A stretch of 62,843 nucleotides of DNA from Chlorobaculum thiosulfatiphilum. Lineage in GTDB: Bacteria > Bacteroidota > Chlorobiia > Chlorobiales > Chlorobiaceae. Within the stretch, counting starts at the first letter, position 1. Every line of letters starts with the position of its first letter. Positions 36,266 through 47,192 of this stretch are shown in pieces. Position numbers and translations under genes: made by a program. Location of the stretch: the NCBI RefSeq assembly GCF_006265165.1, contig NZ_VDCH01000013.1, positions 1 to 62,843 of the forward strand, in the 5' to 3' direction. Under the pieces are notes generated by a model. That model had not been told where the DNA came from, did not search any database, and saw only the letters and a program-made list of their open reading frames with translations.

Positions 36266-36838
36266 ATGAAGCACCACTCACTCATATTTCTGACCGGCTT
36301 CAGCGGTTCAGGCAAATCGACCATCGGCCCGCTCCTGGCCAACTCTCTCGGCTTCGAGTTCATCGACCTCGACCGCGAAATCGAGATCGCCGCCGCCAAG
36401 AGCATCAACCGCATCTTTGCCGAAGATGGCGAAGCCGCCTTCCGTGAGCTTGAACTCCGGACGCTCGAAAAGATCGGCCAACAAGAGCGGATGGTGGTCT
36501 CGCTTGGCGGCGGCGTGCTCGAAAACGACCGCTGCTTCGAGCTGATCAGTACGCACGGCACCCTGATCTACCTCAAGTCCAGCCCGGAAATCCTCACGCT
36601 CAGGCTCCAGAACAAGACCGACCGCCCCCTCCTGAAAGGCCCGGACGGACGAAAACTGACGCGGGAAGAGATTCAGCAGCGCGTCACCGAGCTGCTCGAA
36701 AAACGGGAACCCCGCTATATGAAGGCCGACTTGGTGCTCTTCACCGACGCGAAAAAGATCGGAACGAGCGTCGAGGAGCTGACGCGCAAAATCGAGCGAC
36801 ACATCCGCCGCGCATCGAAAAACACTCAAGAGAAGTAA
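36266..36838 (+). CDS. aroK: Shikimate kinase
   Basis: AroK phosphorylates shikimate at the 3-hydroxyl, step five of the chorismate pathway. The 190-aa protein has the Walker A loop GFSGSGKST near residue 10, the shikimate-binding DLDREIE near 34 and FRELEL near 57, the GGGVL motif near 82, and the lid arginine in TDRPLL near 118. The ATG at 36266 starts MKHHSLIFL, normal for the family; an in-frame leader to 36122 is ignored. aroB starts 3 nt after its stop, so the two form an operon. Confidence 0.92.
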   Translation: MKHHSLIFLTGFSGSGKSTIGPLLANSLGFEFIDLDREIEIAAAKSINRIFAEDGEAAFRELELRTLEKIGQQERMVVSLGGGVLENDRCFELISTHGTLIYLKSSPEILTLRLQNKTDRPLLKGPDGRKLTREEIQQRVTELLEKREPRYMKADLVLFTDAKKIGTSVEELTRKIERHIRRASKNTQEK

Positions 36839-36841
36839 TCA

Positions 36842-37951
36842 ATGCAAACGCCTTCCAGCCATATCATTGTCAGAACGCCGGTTATCGATTCGATTGGCGA
36901 ACTCTACGCCACGAGAGGACTCGGCAAAAAAACCGTGCTGCTCTTCGACGAGAACACCCGCAAGCTCTTCGGCGACGCGATCATCGAGTCGATGCAGCGC
37001 CAAGGGTTCCGTACCGTGGAGCTGGTGGTGCCCGCGCGCGAGACCTCCAAAAGCGTCTCGACGGCGTGGAAGCTGTACGGGCAGATGATCGAGGCGGACG
37101 TTGACCGGAGCTGGAACCTCGTCTGCGCGGGCGGCGGCGTGGTCGGCGACCTCGGCGGTTACATCGCGGCGAGCTACTATCGCGGCATTCCGGTGGTGCA
37201 ACTGCCAACGACGCTGCTCGCCATGACCGACAGCTCCATCGGCGGCAAGGTGGCCATCAACCACCCGCTCGGCAAAAACCTCATCGGCTATTTTCACATG
37301 CCGGAGCTGGTGCTGATCGACCCGGCCTTGCTCCGGACGCTCCCCTCGCGCGAGATTTACGGCGGCCTGAGTGAAGTAGTTAAATACGGCTTCATCGCCG
37401 ACCGCGAATTCTTCGACCTGCTCGCCGCGCACTGGAGCGAGATCGTGCGCCTCGAAGAGCCGTGGCTCTCCAAAGCGGTCAGCCGCAGCGCCTTCATCAA
37501 GGCCGACGTGGTGGAGAAGGATTTCCGCGAGACCACCGGCCTGCGGGCGACCTTGAACTTCGGCCACACCTTCGCGCACGGCCTCGAAAAGATGGCCGAA
37601 TACCGCAACCTGCGCCACGGCGAGGCGGTGACCATCGGCATGGTGTGCGCGCTCTTCCTGTCGCACCGGCTGGGATTCCTCGCCGAAGCGGAGCTGCGCG
37701 AGGGGCTTGCGCTGCTCGCCCGCTTCCGCTTCCCGCGCGGCCTCGTCCGGAAGCGCTTTCTCTCGCTCGACCGCGACGAGCTGGTCGAGAGTATGCTCTC
37801 CGACAAAAAGAAGATCGACAGGCAACTGCGCTTCGTGCTCCTCGACCGAATCGGCCACGCCTTCCTGCACGACCACGACATCGCCAATGAAACCGTGCTT
37901 CAGGCGATCGACGATGCGAAGGGGTGGTTTGAGGAAAAGAAACAAGGTTAA
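36842..37951 (+). CDS. aroB: 3-dehydroquinate synthase
   Basis: AroB cyclises DAHP to 3-dehydroquinate, step two of the aromatic pathway, using NAD and a divalent metal. The 369-aa enzyme has the NAD-binding AGGGVVGDLGGYIA near residue 97, DSSIGGKVAINHPLGKN near 130, the metal/substrate glutamate in YGGLSEVVKYG near 175, and metal-binding His in NFGHTFAHGLE near 240. It follows aroK by 3 nt, showing co-expression. Confidence 0.93.
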   Translation: MQTPSSHIIVRTPVIDSIGELYATRGLGKKTVLLFDENTRKLFGDAIIESMQRQGFRTVELVVPARETSKSVSTAWKLYGQMIEADVDRSWNLVCAGGGVVGDLGGYIAASYYRGIPVVQLPTTLLAMTDSSIGGKVAINHPLGKNLIGYFHMPELVLIDPALLRTLPSREIYGGLSEVVKYGFIADREFFDLLAAHWSEIVRLEEPWLSKAVSRSAFIKADVVEKDFRETTGLRATLNFGHTFAHGLEKMAEYRNLRHGEAVTIGMVCALFLSHRLGFLAEAELREGLALLARFRFPRGLVRKRFLSLDRDELVESMLSDKKKIDRQLRFVLLDRIGHAFLHDHDIANETVLQAIDDAKGWFEEKKQG

Positions 37952-37970
37952 CAGCAACCTCTTCCATTCA

Positions 37971-38038
37971 GCAGGGTTTCAACCCTGCGGACACTCAATC
38001 TTATATTTTCTTCGATTGCCCCGGCTTTCAAGCCGGGG
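37971..38038 (+). repeat. Two short perfect palindromes with TTTCAA centre
   Basis: GCAGGGTT-TC-AACCCTGC at 37971-37988 and CCCCGGCTT-TC-AAGCCGGGG at 38019-38038 share the same TC centre. They lie after aroB, convergent to coaX. Both can form tight hairpins. They resemble dispersed REP-like palindromes; the second could also serve as a terminator. Confidence 0.65.
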
Positions 38039-38092
38039 GAGAGGCAGGAGCGTTCTGTCGCTATTGTAGTCGAGTTTCGATTTCGACGAAAA

Positions 38093-38902
38093 TTACGCCA
38101 GATTCATCCGCAGCAAGAGATCGCTGCCGCGCAGCACGGCCAGCTCGTCGATGACGCTGACCGCGCCGAGTTCGGGGGCGATGAGGCGGCTGTTGCCCCC
38201 GGTGACGATCACCTCGACCGTTGACTCGCCGGAGTCGCGGACGAGATCGCCGCGAATGGCTTCGACGAGGCCGCTGATCTGTTTGACCGCTCCCCAGAAA
38301 ATCCCGCTTCTGATGCACTCCTCCGTCGAGCGACCAAGCAGGCTCGCCGGTTTGTTGATCCGAACCTGCGGCAATTGCGCGGTTCGTGCATGGAGCGCCC
38401 CCGACATCATGTCGATGCCCGGCATGATGAGGCCGCCACGGTACATTCCCGACGCATCGAGCACGTCGAAGGTGATGGCCGTGCCAATATCGATGGCGAT
38501 AACCGATTTTCTTGCAAAGAGATGGCAGCTCCAGGCGCACAGGGCGAGGCGATCCGCGCCGAAGGTATTGTGATTGCCGTATTCGAGGTGGAACGGAAGC
38601 TGAAGGTCGCTGCCGATGGCGAGCACCGGCACGGAGTAGAGCGATTCGAGCAGCGCCGATCCTGCGGCGGCGGCAGCGGGAACCACGCTGCAAATGGCGA
38701 TGGCCTGCGGCGTACAGTGCTTTCGGGACAAATCGGCGAGCACCTCGCGCATTGCGGCGGAGTCGGTGAACATCACGCTCGGCACCGACTCGACAACCGG
38801 CTCGGCGTCGCCCGTGAAGAGCGCAAGCGTCGTGGTCGTGTTGCCGATGTCAACGACCAGCCGCGCCAGTTCAGCGGGCGATTCGCTCCGGGAACGCTGC
38901 AT
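38093..38902 (-). CDS. coaX: Type III pantothenate kinase
   Basis: CoaX phosphorylates pantothenate, the first step of coenzyme A synthesis. The 269-aa acetate-kinase/actin-like fold has the phosphate-1 motif VVDIGNTTTTLALF near residue 15, the GADRLALCAW block near 107, and phosphate-2 IDIGTAITFDVLD near 128. GGLIMPGIDMMSGAL near 145 and VIVTGGNS near 232 follow. The ATG at 38902 fits the family; the frame stays open far upstream but overlaps the neighbouring membrane-protein gene. Gap to that gene is 23 nt, so an operon is likely. Confidence 0.9.
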   Translation of the reverse strand: MQRSRSESPAELARLVVDIGNTTTTLALFTGDAEPVVESVPSVMFTDSAAMREVLADLSRKHCTPQAIAICSVVPAAAAAGSALLESLYSVPVLAIGSDLQLPFHLEYGNHNTFGADRLALCAWSCHLFARKSVIAIDIGTAITFDVLDASGMYRGGLIMPGIDMMSGALHARTAQLPQVRINKPASLLGRSTEECIRSGIFWGAVKQISGLVEAIRGDLVRDSGESTVEVIVTGGNSRLIAPELGAVSVIDELAVLRGSDLLLRMNLA

Positions 38903-38925
38903 GGGAAATTCGCGAATTGTCGAGA

Positions 38926-39441
38926 TCAGGGGCGCTTGACCGGCAGGCCCGTCTTTGCCGAGAGCGCCGAGAGCAGCTTGTCCGCATCCGGCAGGCCGAA
39001 CTTGCCCTCGGTGACGGTGATCGAATCCCGAAGACCGGCATTTTTGGCGACGATAAAAATCTTTGGCGGCGGATTGTAGGTCACCGGCTCCTGGTAGATC
39101 GAAACGATGTCCTTCAGAAGAAACATCTTCTTCTCGCCGTTGCGGTAACGGTACTCGATGCGGTCGGGCGAAAGCGCGATGGAATCGCCGTCGTTGCCAT
39201 GTTGGGCAACGAATTTCGTGTTGTAATACGACGGCACACCAAGCGCGATGGTTGTCATGAAGACCAGTAGCGTAGTTTTCCAGAAACAGCCGAAATCGAC
39301 GCCGTAACTGAACTTGCCGTAGCGGTAAAAAAAGGCCCATCCGCCAGCGAGAAAGAGCATGGCGAGCGTCCAGGTGAAGTAGTAGTAGTTGCTGAGCCAC
39401 CAGCCGGGATACGACATCGGGTACTGGAACAGATCGGTCAT
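38926..39441 (-). CDS. Membrane protein of unknown function
   Basis: The 171-aa product has two transmembrane helices (about residues 20-40 and 55-75: [15 protein letters not shown] and [17 protein letters not shown]). A soluble C-terminal domain of about 95 residues follows, with [18 protein letters not shown] resembling a PH-like or bPH beta fold, which I cannot prove. It lies directly upstream of coaX on the same strand and is divergent from yjbQ. Confidence 0.75.
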   Translation of the reverse strand: MTDLFQYPMSYPGWWLSNYYYFTWTLAMLFLAGGWAFFYRYGKFSYGVDFGCFWKTTLLVFMTTIALGVPSYYNTKFVAQHGNDGDSIALSPDRIEYRYRNGEKKMFLLKDIVSIYQEPVTYNPPPKIFIVAKNAGLRDSITVTEGKFGLPDADKLLSALSAKTGLPVKRP

Positions 39442-39548
39442 GGGCGAACCTTGAGATGTTTCTTGTTATCTTTGAACGACAATTATACGGCTTTTCAAGC
39501 GATAAACACAGAGAGAGCCGTTCCAAAATCACCAGAACCGGAAGACCA

Positions 39549-39965
<417 letters not shown>

Positions 39966-39971
39966 TCTTCC

Positions 39972-40004
39972 GTCCGCTTCGTCCACCTCATCCACCAAGT
40001 CCAC
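39972..40004. repeat. Four GTCCAC-like copies at 9-nt period
   Basis: GTCCGC 39972, GTCCAC 39981, ATCCAC 39990 and GTCCAC 39999 repeat every 9 nt, starting 7 nt past the yjbQ stop codon. Same unit and period as at 2074-2143 and 33214-33228. Confidence 0.75.
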
Positions 40005-40029
40005 CTCTTACATTCTCCCCCAAAAGCAA

Positions 40030-40058
40030 AAAAGCCCCGAAAAACCGGGGCTTTTTTT
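40030..40058. terminator. Bidirectional terminator between yjbQ and glnN
   Basis: AAAAGCCCCG (40030-40039) pairs with CGGGGCTTTT (40046-40055), followed by more T. The A-run on the other side makes it work for the convergent glnN transcript too. Confidence 0.9.
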
Positions 40059-40075
40059 GCATTGCACACTTCTCC

Positions 40076-42220
<2,145 letters not shown>

Positions 42221-42280
42221 GAGATCCTCCTTTAAACATTGATTTAAACGTGATTTGATAAACGCAAATGTGATGGTATG

Positions 42281-42805
42281 CTATTTTCTCGATTTCTTTT
42301 CATCGAAGGTAATCAGCACCTGCCTGTCTTGCAGGTTGTTGCGCACGATCTCGGCGCATATTCTGTTGTTTTTCTTCAATTGCGAAAGAACGAAGCTCGT
42401 GTTGGTGCCGAGCACTCCCGGCCAGCTCTGGATGCGCGACAGGAAACGTTCGAGCGAAGCCGTGTTGTGCGTCATGACCTTGAGGATATGCGAACCCTCG
42501 CCGGTGACGGAGTAGCACTCCATGATCTCCTCCTCCTTCATGACATGCTCCATAAACGACTTGTAGTGCTTCGAAGAATCGACGCGGACGCGCACGAAAG
42601 CCTGGATGTCGAAGCCGAGCTGACGCTCATCGACTTCCATCGTGAACCCCTTGATAATACCGTTCTTCTGAAGCTTGTCGAGACGCTCGCTGACCGAAGG
42701 AATCGACAGGCCGACGACCTCGGCCAGCTCGCTCAGACGTACCCGTCCGTTGCCGCCAAGGGATTCGATGATCTTCAGGTCTATGAGGTCAAGGTGTCCG
42801 GACAT
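42281..42805 (-). CDS. Lrp/AsnC family transcriptional regulator
   Basis: The 174-aa protein has an N-terminal AsnC-type helix-turn-helix (DLIDLKIIESLGGNGRVRL then LSIPSVSERLDKLQKNGII) and a C-terminal RAM/AsnC ligand-binding domain (VRVRVDSSKHYKSFMEHV and CYSVTGEGSHILKVMT). Such proteins form octamers and respond to amino acids. It is encoded 60 nt upstream of glnN on the same strand and likely regulates it and itself. The spacer 42806-43086 upstream is AT-rich near the gene and likely carries its promoter; no operator was recognised. Confidence 0.88.
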   Translation of the reverse strand: MSGHLDLIDLKIIESLGGNGRVRLSELAEVVGLSIPSVSERLDKLQKNGIIKGFTMEVDERQLGFDIQAFVRVRVDSSKHYKSFMEHVMKEEEIMECYSVTGEGSHILKVMTHNTASLERFLSRIQSWPGVLGTNTSFVLSQLKKNNRICAEIVRNNLQDRQVLITFDEKKSRK

Positions 42806-43086
42806 AAGCAGAATCTTCGATTTTGTAGGAAATTAATGAAATCTAAGAAATAAACAAGCTTATTCTAAATAATGATGGTTTTAATCGCCACTTTCCCTTA
42901 AAATTTTAGGATTCAACCTCAACAACCAATCATAATCGCTGAATAAAAATCTTGTTATTTACAGACAAGAATGTAAGTTAATAATCCATGTCTCTCAACT
43001 GCTTTCTCTGCGTGAAACGGCCACCGGAGCGCCCTCCCGGAGTCAGCCGGGAGAGGCCCATCACCTTTATCGACTGAGTTACCGTC

Positions 43087-43341
43087 ATGAAAGAGTTGTC
43101 CAGAAAGTTCTCCGCTGATGAAAACGACGCGCCGAATCCCTCTGACCGATCGATCCGGCAGCCAGAGAGAGATGGTCGACCCGTGTGCCATGACCTGCGT
43201 TTCGTGGTAAAAGAGTCGCTCAACCTGGGCTTCCGTTTTTTCGACGAGGTTGACAGGATGCTCCAGAAATTCAAGGAAGAGGAGCCAGAAAAAAAACCGG
43301 AAAACAAAGAGGAAGAGGAGAAGGAGAACGATCCTTCGTGA
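43087..43341 (+). CDS. Small charged protein, hypothetical
   Basis: The 84-aa frame begins MKELSRKFSADENDAPNPSD, has a short amphipathic middle (FVVKESLNLGFRFFDEVDRM, about 40-60), and ends in an almost pure Glu/Lys/Asn/Pro tail. The reading frame looks coding (acidic helix, not random), but there is no recognised family and no strong ribosome-binding site. It lies before the carotene desaturase gene in the same direction. Confidence 0.5.
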   Translation: MKELSRKFSADENDAPNPSDRSIRQPERDGRPVCHDLRFVVKESLNLGFRFFDEVDRMLQKFKEEEPEKKPENKEEEEKENDPS

Positions 43342-43452
43342 ACCTCCGGCAGAAAGGCCCTGCGGTTTTAGCACCCTTTCGTGAAAGAGCGCCAATTCCT
43401 TATATTCTGCATTATTTTTCAGCATCTCCAACCTCAAGCCATCCAAGCAACG

Positions 43453-44814
43453 TTGAAAGTAGCCATATTCGGAGCCGGTGTCGCCGGTCTCAGCGCGGCC
43501 ATCGAACTGGTCGATCGCGGTTATACCGTCGAGCTGTACGAAAAACGCAAGGTGCTCGGCGGAAAAGTATCGGTCTGGAAAGACAATGACGGTGATTCGA
43601 TAGAGTCCGGATTGCACATCGTTTTCGGTGGTTACGCCCAGCTCCAGGAGTATCTGAAAAAAGTCGGCGCGGGCGACAACTACCTCTGGAAGGAGCACTC
43701 GCTCATCTACGCCGAACCGGACGGCAAGCAGTCGTTCTTCAAAAAAGCCAACCTGCCCAGCCCGTGGGCCGAGGTGGTCGGCGGCCTGCAGGCGGACTTC
43801 CTCACCATGTGGGACAAGATTTCGCTCATCAAGGGCCTCTGGCCCGCGCTGGCCGGAAACGAGGAGTACTTCCGCAGCCAGGATCATATGACCTACTCCG
43901 AGTGGCACCGGCTGCACGGCGCTTCGGAGCACTCGCTCCAGAAGCTCTGGAAGGCCATCGCGCTGGCCATGAACTTCATCGAGCCGAACGTCATCAGCGC
44001 CCGCCCGATGATCACGATCTTCAAATATTTCGGCACGAACTACGCCGCCACGAAATTCGCCTTCTTCCGTAAAAATCCCGGCGACTCGATGATCGAGCCG
44101 ATGCGGCAGTACATCCAGAGCAAGGGCGGCCGCATCTTCATCGACGCGCGCCTGTCACGCTTCGAGCTGAACGACGACCAGACCATCAAGCGCGCCGTGC
44201 TCAGGGACGGCCACACGATCGAGGCCGACGCCTATATTTCGGCGCTGCCGGTGCACAGCGTCAAGAAGATCGTGCCGAACGAGTGGCTTCAGCACGACTA
44301 CTTCCGCAACCTGCACCAGTTCGTCGGCAGCCCGGTGGCCAACTGCCAGCTCTGGTTCGACCGGAAAATTACCGACACCGACAACCTGATGTTCTCGCAG
44401 GGAACCACCTTCGCCACCTTCGCGGACGTCTCGATCACCTGCCCCGACGACTTTCAGGCGGGCATGGGCACGGCGACCGGCGGCAGCGTGATGAGCCTCG
44501 TGCTCGCCCCGGCGCATCAGCTCATGAGCCTGCCGAACGACGTCATCACGGAGCTGGTGATGAAGGAAATTCACGACCGCTTCCCGAAGTCGCGAGGCGC
44601 CAGGCTGATCAAGTCAACCATCGTCAAGATTCCCGAATCGGTCTATAAAGCCGTGCCGGACGTGGACCAGTACCGGCCCGACCAGGTCAGCCCCGTCCGC
44701 AACTTTTTCCTCGCGGGCGACTACACCGACCAGCACTACCTGGCCTCGATGGAGGGCGCGGCCCTCAGCGGCAGGCAAGTCGCCGAAAAGCTGCACCAGC
44801 GGCTGGGAAGGTGA
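43453..44814 (+). CDS. crtQ: Carotene desaturase, probably zeta-carotene desaturase CrtQ
   Basis: The 453-aa FAD enzyme is of the plant/cyanobacterial desaturase type. The FAD Rossmann motif is VAIFGAGVAGLSAAIEL near residue 3, then KRKVLGGKVSVW near 33, SGLHIVFGGY near 55, and near the C-terminus FFLAGDYTDQHYLASMEGA. The LKVAI start and the NFIEPNVISARPMITIF segment resemble zeta-carotene desaturase more than phytoene desaturase, but the two are close. The TTG at 43453 gives the family N-terminus; the frame extends to GTG 43381, so the start is uncertain. It acts downstream of CrtB. Confidence 0.75.
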   Translation: MKVAIFGAGVAGLSAAIELVDRGYTVELYEKRKVLGGKVSVWKDNDGDSIESGLHIVFGGYAQLQEYLKKVGAGDNYLWKEHSLIYAEPDGKQSFFKKANLPSPWAEVVGGLQADFLTMWDKISLIKGLWPALAGNEEYFRSQDHMTYSEWHRLHGASEHSLQKLWKAIALAMNFIEPNVISARPMITIFKYFGTNYAATKFAFFRKNPGDSMIEPMRQYIQSKGGRIFIDARLSRFELNDDQTIKRAVLRDGHTIEADAYISALPVHSVKKIVPNEWLQHDYFRNLHQFVGSPVANCQLWFDRKITDTDNLMFSQGTTFATFADVSITCPDDFQAGMGTATGGSVMSLVLAPAHQLMSLPNDVITELVMKEIHDRFPKSRGARLIKSTIVKIPESVYKAVPDVDQYRPDQVSPVRNFFLAGDYTDQHYLASMEGAALSGRQVAEKLHQRLGR

Positions 44815-44867
44815 CAAAAAGACATCGTGGGCGACCGGCAATTCTTTTTGTTCTTGTAAATATCTTG

Positions 44868-44953
44868 TAGGGACGGCTCTTGTGGCCGTCCTGCCTTCAC
44901 GACACATCGCAACACCATCGCATGAGAAAGGCAACCGTGAGGGTTGCCCCTAC
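44868..44953 (+). repeat. Composite dispersed palindrome bounded by GTAGGG and CCCTAC
   Basis: The 86-nt element starts GTAGGG (44868) and ends CCCTAC (44953). Inside it are GGACGG-CCGTCC (44871-44891) and GGCAACC-GGTTGCC (44930-44948) hairpins. It lies in the spacer after the desaturase gene and resembles small intergenic repeats common in Chlorobi. It carries no coding signal. Confidence 0.7.
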
Positions 44954-44990
44954 GGGAATCCGTTTCCAGCGCCAACATCGATAACCTCTC

Positions 44991-45608
44991 ATGAATCGCC
45001 GGAACGACAAATTGCTCATCGTCTTCTCGAAGAACCCCGTCGCCGGACAGGTCAAGACGAGGCTCGCCGCATCGATTGGCGATGCCGAGGCACTGCGCAT
45101 TTATGAGCATCTCCGCGAGATCACCAGACAGGCGACCGAGACCGTCAATGCCGCGAAAGTCGTCAGCTACGCCGACTTCATTCCCGAAACCGATCTCTTG
45201 CTGACGGGCGGCGCGGAGGCGTGGCTCCAGCAGGGGCGCGACCTCGGCGAGCGGATGCACCGCGCCTTCGTCAAAGGCTTCTCCGTCGGCTTCAGCCGCG
45301 TCGCGCTCATCGGCACCGACTGCCCCGAAATCACCCCCTTCATCCTCGATCTCGCCTTCCGGAAGCTCGACGCCTGCGACGTGGCGCTCGGCCCGGCGCG
45401 GGACGGCGGCTTTTATCTCTCCGCCATGAAACGCTCATTTCCGGAGCTTTTCCTGAACCGGACATGGAGCACGTCGAGTGTGCTGAACGACTCGCTCCGC
45501 ATCATCCGCGACCACGCGAGGACGTGCGACCTGCTCCCGGCGCTCTCCGACATCGACACCTTCGACGACCTCAAAGCCAGCGGCTTATGGACTCCGGAAT
45601 ACGACTGA
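44991..45608 (+). CDS. TIGR04282-type (DUF2064) glycosyltransferase
   Basis: The 205-aa nucleotide-diphosphosugar transferase-like protein has FSKNPVAGQVKTRLAASIG near residue 11, and RVALIGTDCPEIT near 103 and LGPARDGGFYLSAM near 132. The fold fits the family named for arsenosugar biosynthesis, but no arsenic genes are seen here. The next gene overlaps by 22 bp and encodes the partner family TIGR04283, the usual arrangement. Substrate unknown. Confidence 0.85.
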   Translation: MNRRNDKLLIVFSKNPVAGQVKTRLAASIGDAEALRIYEHLREITRQATETVNAAKVVSYADFIPETDLLLTGGAEAWLQQGRDLGERMHRAFVKGFSVGFSRVALIGTDCPEITPFILDLAFRKLDACDVALGPARDGGFYLSAMKRSFPELFLNRTWSTSSVLNDSLRIIRDHARTCDLLPALSDIDTFDDLKASGLWTPEYD

Positions 45609-46282
45609 GCATCGTCACCCCGGCCTGGAACGAGGAGGCCGGAATCGCCCGTACGCTCGAAACACTGCTCCGGTTGACGGCGGGGCGCGGCGACACGGAA
45701 ATCATCGTCAGCGTCTCGGGCGACGACCGCACCGAAGTGATCGCCCAAACGTTTCCCGTTACCGTTTGCCGATCCGAAAAAGGACGAGCCGTGCAGATGA
45801 ACGCCGGAGCGAAAATTGCATCAGGCACGGTGCTGTATTTTCTTCACGCCGACACCACGCCGCCGCCCACCTTCCGCGACGACATCCGCGCCGCCATCGA
45901 GCGCGGCGCGAAGGCCGGATGCTTCCGCATGAGCTTCGACGACCCCGACTGGCTCATGCAGTTCTACGGCTGGTTCACGCAATTCCCGCTTCCGGTCTGC
46001 CGGGGCGGCGATCAGTCCCTCTTCATCACGCGCGAGTTGTTCGAGCGCATCGGCGGGTTCGACGAGCGCTTGCGGATCATGGAGGATATCGAGATCATCG
46101 AGCGAATTCAGCACCACGCCGGATTCCATATCCTCGACTCGACGGTCATCACCTCGGCGCGGAAATATCACGCCAACGGCGCAATCCGCCTGCAAGCCAT
46201 CTTCGGCGCGATCCACCTGATGTACGCGCTCGGCTTCAGCCAGGAGGAGATGCTGAGATTTTACCGGAACTCGGTCAACTGA
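45587..46282 (+). CDS. TIGR04283-type family 2 glycosyltransferase
   Basis: The 231-aa GT2-like enzyme begins MDSGIRLSIVTPAWNEEAGI and has the GT-A nucleotide-binding VSVSGDDRTEV near residue 45, the GRAVQMNAGAKIASG stretch near 68, the DXD-like LHADTTPPP near 90, and GGDQSLFITRELFERIGGF near 142. The ATG at 45587 overlaps the upstream gene by 22 bp; the longer frame to 45221 only reads through that gene. Both genes are probably one operon making a glycosylated lipid or small molecule. Confidence 0.85.
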   Translation: MDSGIRLSIVTPAWNEEAGIARTLETLLRLTAGRGDTEIIVSVSGDDRTEVIAQTFPVTVCRSEKGRAVQMNAGAKIASGTVLYFLHADTTPPPTFRDDIRAAIERGAKAGCFRMSFDDPDWLMQFYGWFTQFPLPVCRGGDQSLFITRELFERIGGFDERLRIMEDIEIIERIQHHAGFHILDSTVITSARKYHANGAIRLQAIFGAIHLMYALGFSQEEMLRFYRNSVN

Positions 46283-46440
46283 CCGTCCGCTCCTCGACGT
46301 AAATCCCCATCTTTCCATCGCCTCTCGAAAGACGAGATTTCGATAATTTATATTTATATTTATTGCATAAAACTTCCATCAGGAGCACGGCTCCGCAAGG
46401 ACAACCATCTACGCAATTCTCTTCAAACTACACCATCATG
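46283..46440 (+). promoter_or_regulatory. csmH: AT-rich upstream region of csmH
   Basis: The 158-base spacer contains the AT-rich run TTATATTTATATTTATT near 46345, a plausible promoter area for the strongly expressed chlorosome gene. No defined operator is recognised. Confidence 0.4.
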
Positions 46441-47097
46441 GCTATCGAAGAAACCAACAAGCTCGCCGCCGGAGCGCCTAAACCGGCTGCCGGAGCGCAG
46501 GAGAGCAACGTCGGCAACGGCGATATGGCCCACCTCATCGGCAACATGGGCATTCTCATCGACTCGACCATCGAGACCGTTCAGGGAATGCTGAGCAACG
46601 TCAGCACCGCCACCGGCCAGATCGTCGAAGGGGTCACCGCCACGGTCAACTCCGACGCGGTCAAGGGCATCATCAATAACGTCAGCACCGCCACCGGTCA
46701 GATTATCGAAGGGGTTTCGACGACCATCAATTCCGATCAGGTCAAGGGGATCATCGACAACGTCAATTCGGTCTCGGGCCAGCTCATCGAAGGCGTGACC
46801 AACACCCTGAAATCGGAAACCATCCAGAACTCGTTCAACGAGCTTGGCAAATTCTGGACGGGTATGATCTCGAACCTGAACTCGACGGTCAACACCGATC
46901 AGGTGAAGAACCTGTTCGACAACGTCAGCTCGGGCATCAACCAGCTTGCGGGCAGCATCTTTTCGCAGGGCATGCCCCCCGTCTTCATGGGCGGCGGCGA
47001 AGAGAAGAGAAAACTGGTGCAGCAGATTCCCATGGTGCGCTCTTCGGAAGCCAAACCGGCGCCCCAGCCAGCCCCGGAAAGCGAGCCGAAAGCGTAA
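46441..47097 (+). CDS. csmH: Chlorosome envelope protein, CsmH-like
   Basis: The 218-aa product starts MAIEETNKLAAGAPKPAAG and is built of helical repeats of 27 residues (units beginning NVSTATGQIVEGV, NVSTATGQIIEGV, NVNSVSGQLIEGV; about residues 56-140). A related domain follows (STVNTDQVKNLFDNVSSGI) and an Ala/Pro/Glu tail. These amphipathic NVxxxTGQ helices resemble chlorosome surface proteins of the CsmB/CsmC/CsmH group, and the length fits CsmH, a protein of the chlorosome monolayer. It lies between carotenoid/sugar genes and dut and has its own terminator. The exact Csm name is likely, not proven. Confidence 0.7.
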   Translation, partial: AIEETNKLAAGAPKPAAGAQESNVGNGDMAHLIGNMGILIDSTIETVQGMLSNVSTATGQIVEGVTATVNSDAVKGIINNVSTATGQIIEGVSTTINSDQVKGIIDNVNSVSGQLIEGVTNTLKSETIQNSFNELGKFWTGMISNLNSTVNTDQVKNLFDNVSSGINQLAGSIFSQGMPPVFMGGGEEKRKLVQQIPMVRSSEAKPAPQPAPESEPKA

Positions 47098-47117
47098 TCG
47101 CAGGCTTTCGATTTTAC

Positions 47118-47152
47118 AACAGGGCGGGTTTCAACCTCGCCCTGTTTTTTTT
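47118..47152 (+). terminator. Intrinsic terminator of csmH
   Basis: AACAGGGCG (47118-47126) pairs with CGCCCTGTT (47138-47146), followed by a run of eight T residues. Confidence 0.92.
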
Positions 47153-47192
47153 AGCCCAGCGCGGGAGAAGAGAATTGAATGGATCGGTCGGA

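Noticed and set aside
42955-43932. Long minus-strand open frame opposite the carotene desaturase
   Set aside because: It is antisense to a well-supported gene, has no family motif and its composition is that of a shadow frame in GC-rich DNA.
44991-46282. Arsenosugar biosynthesis cluster
   Set aside because: The two glycosyltransferase families fit by name, but no ArsM, ArsS or other arsenic gene is present.
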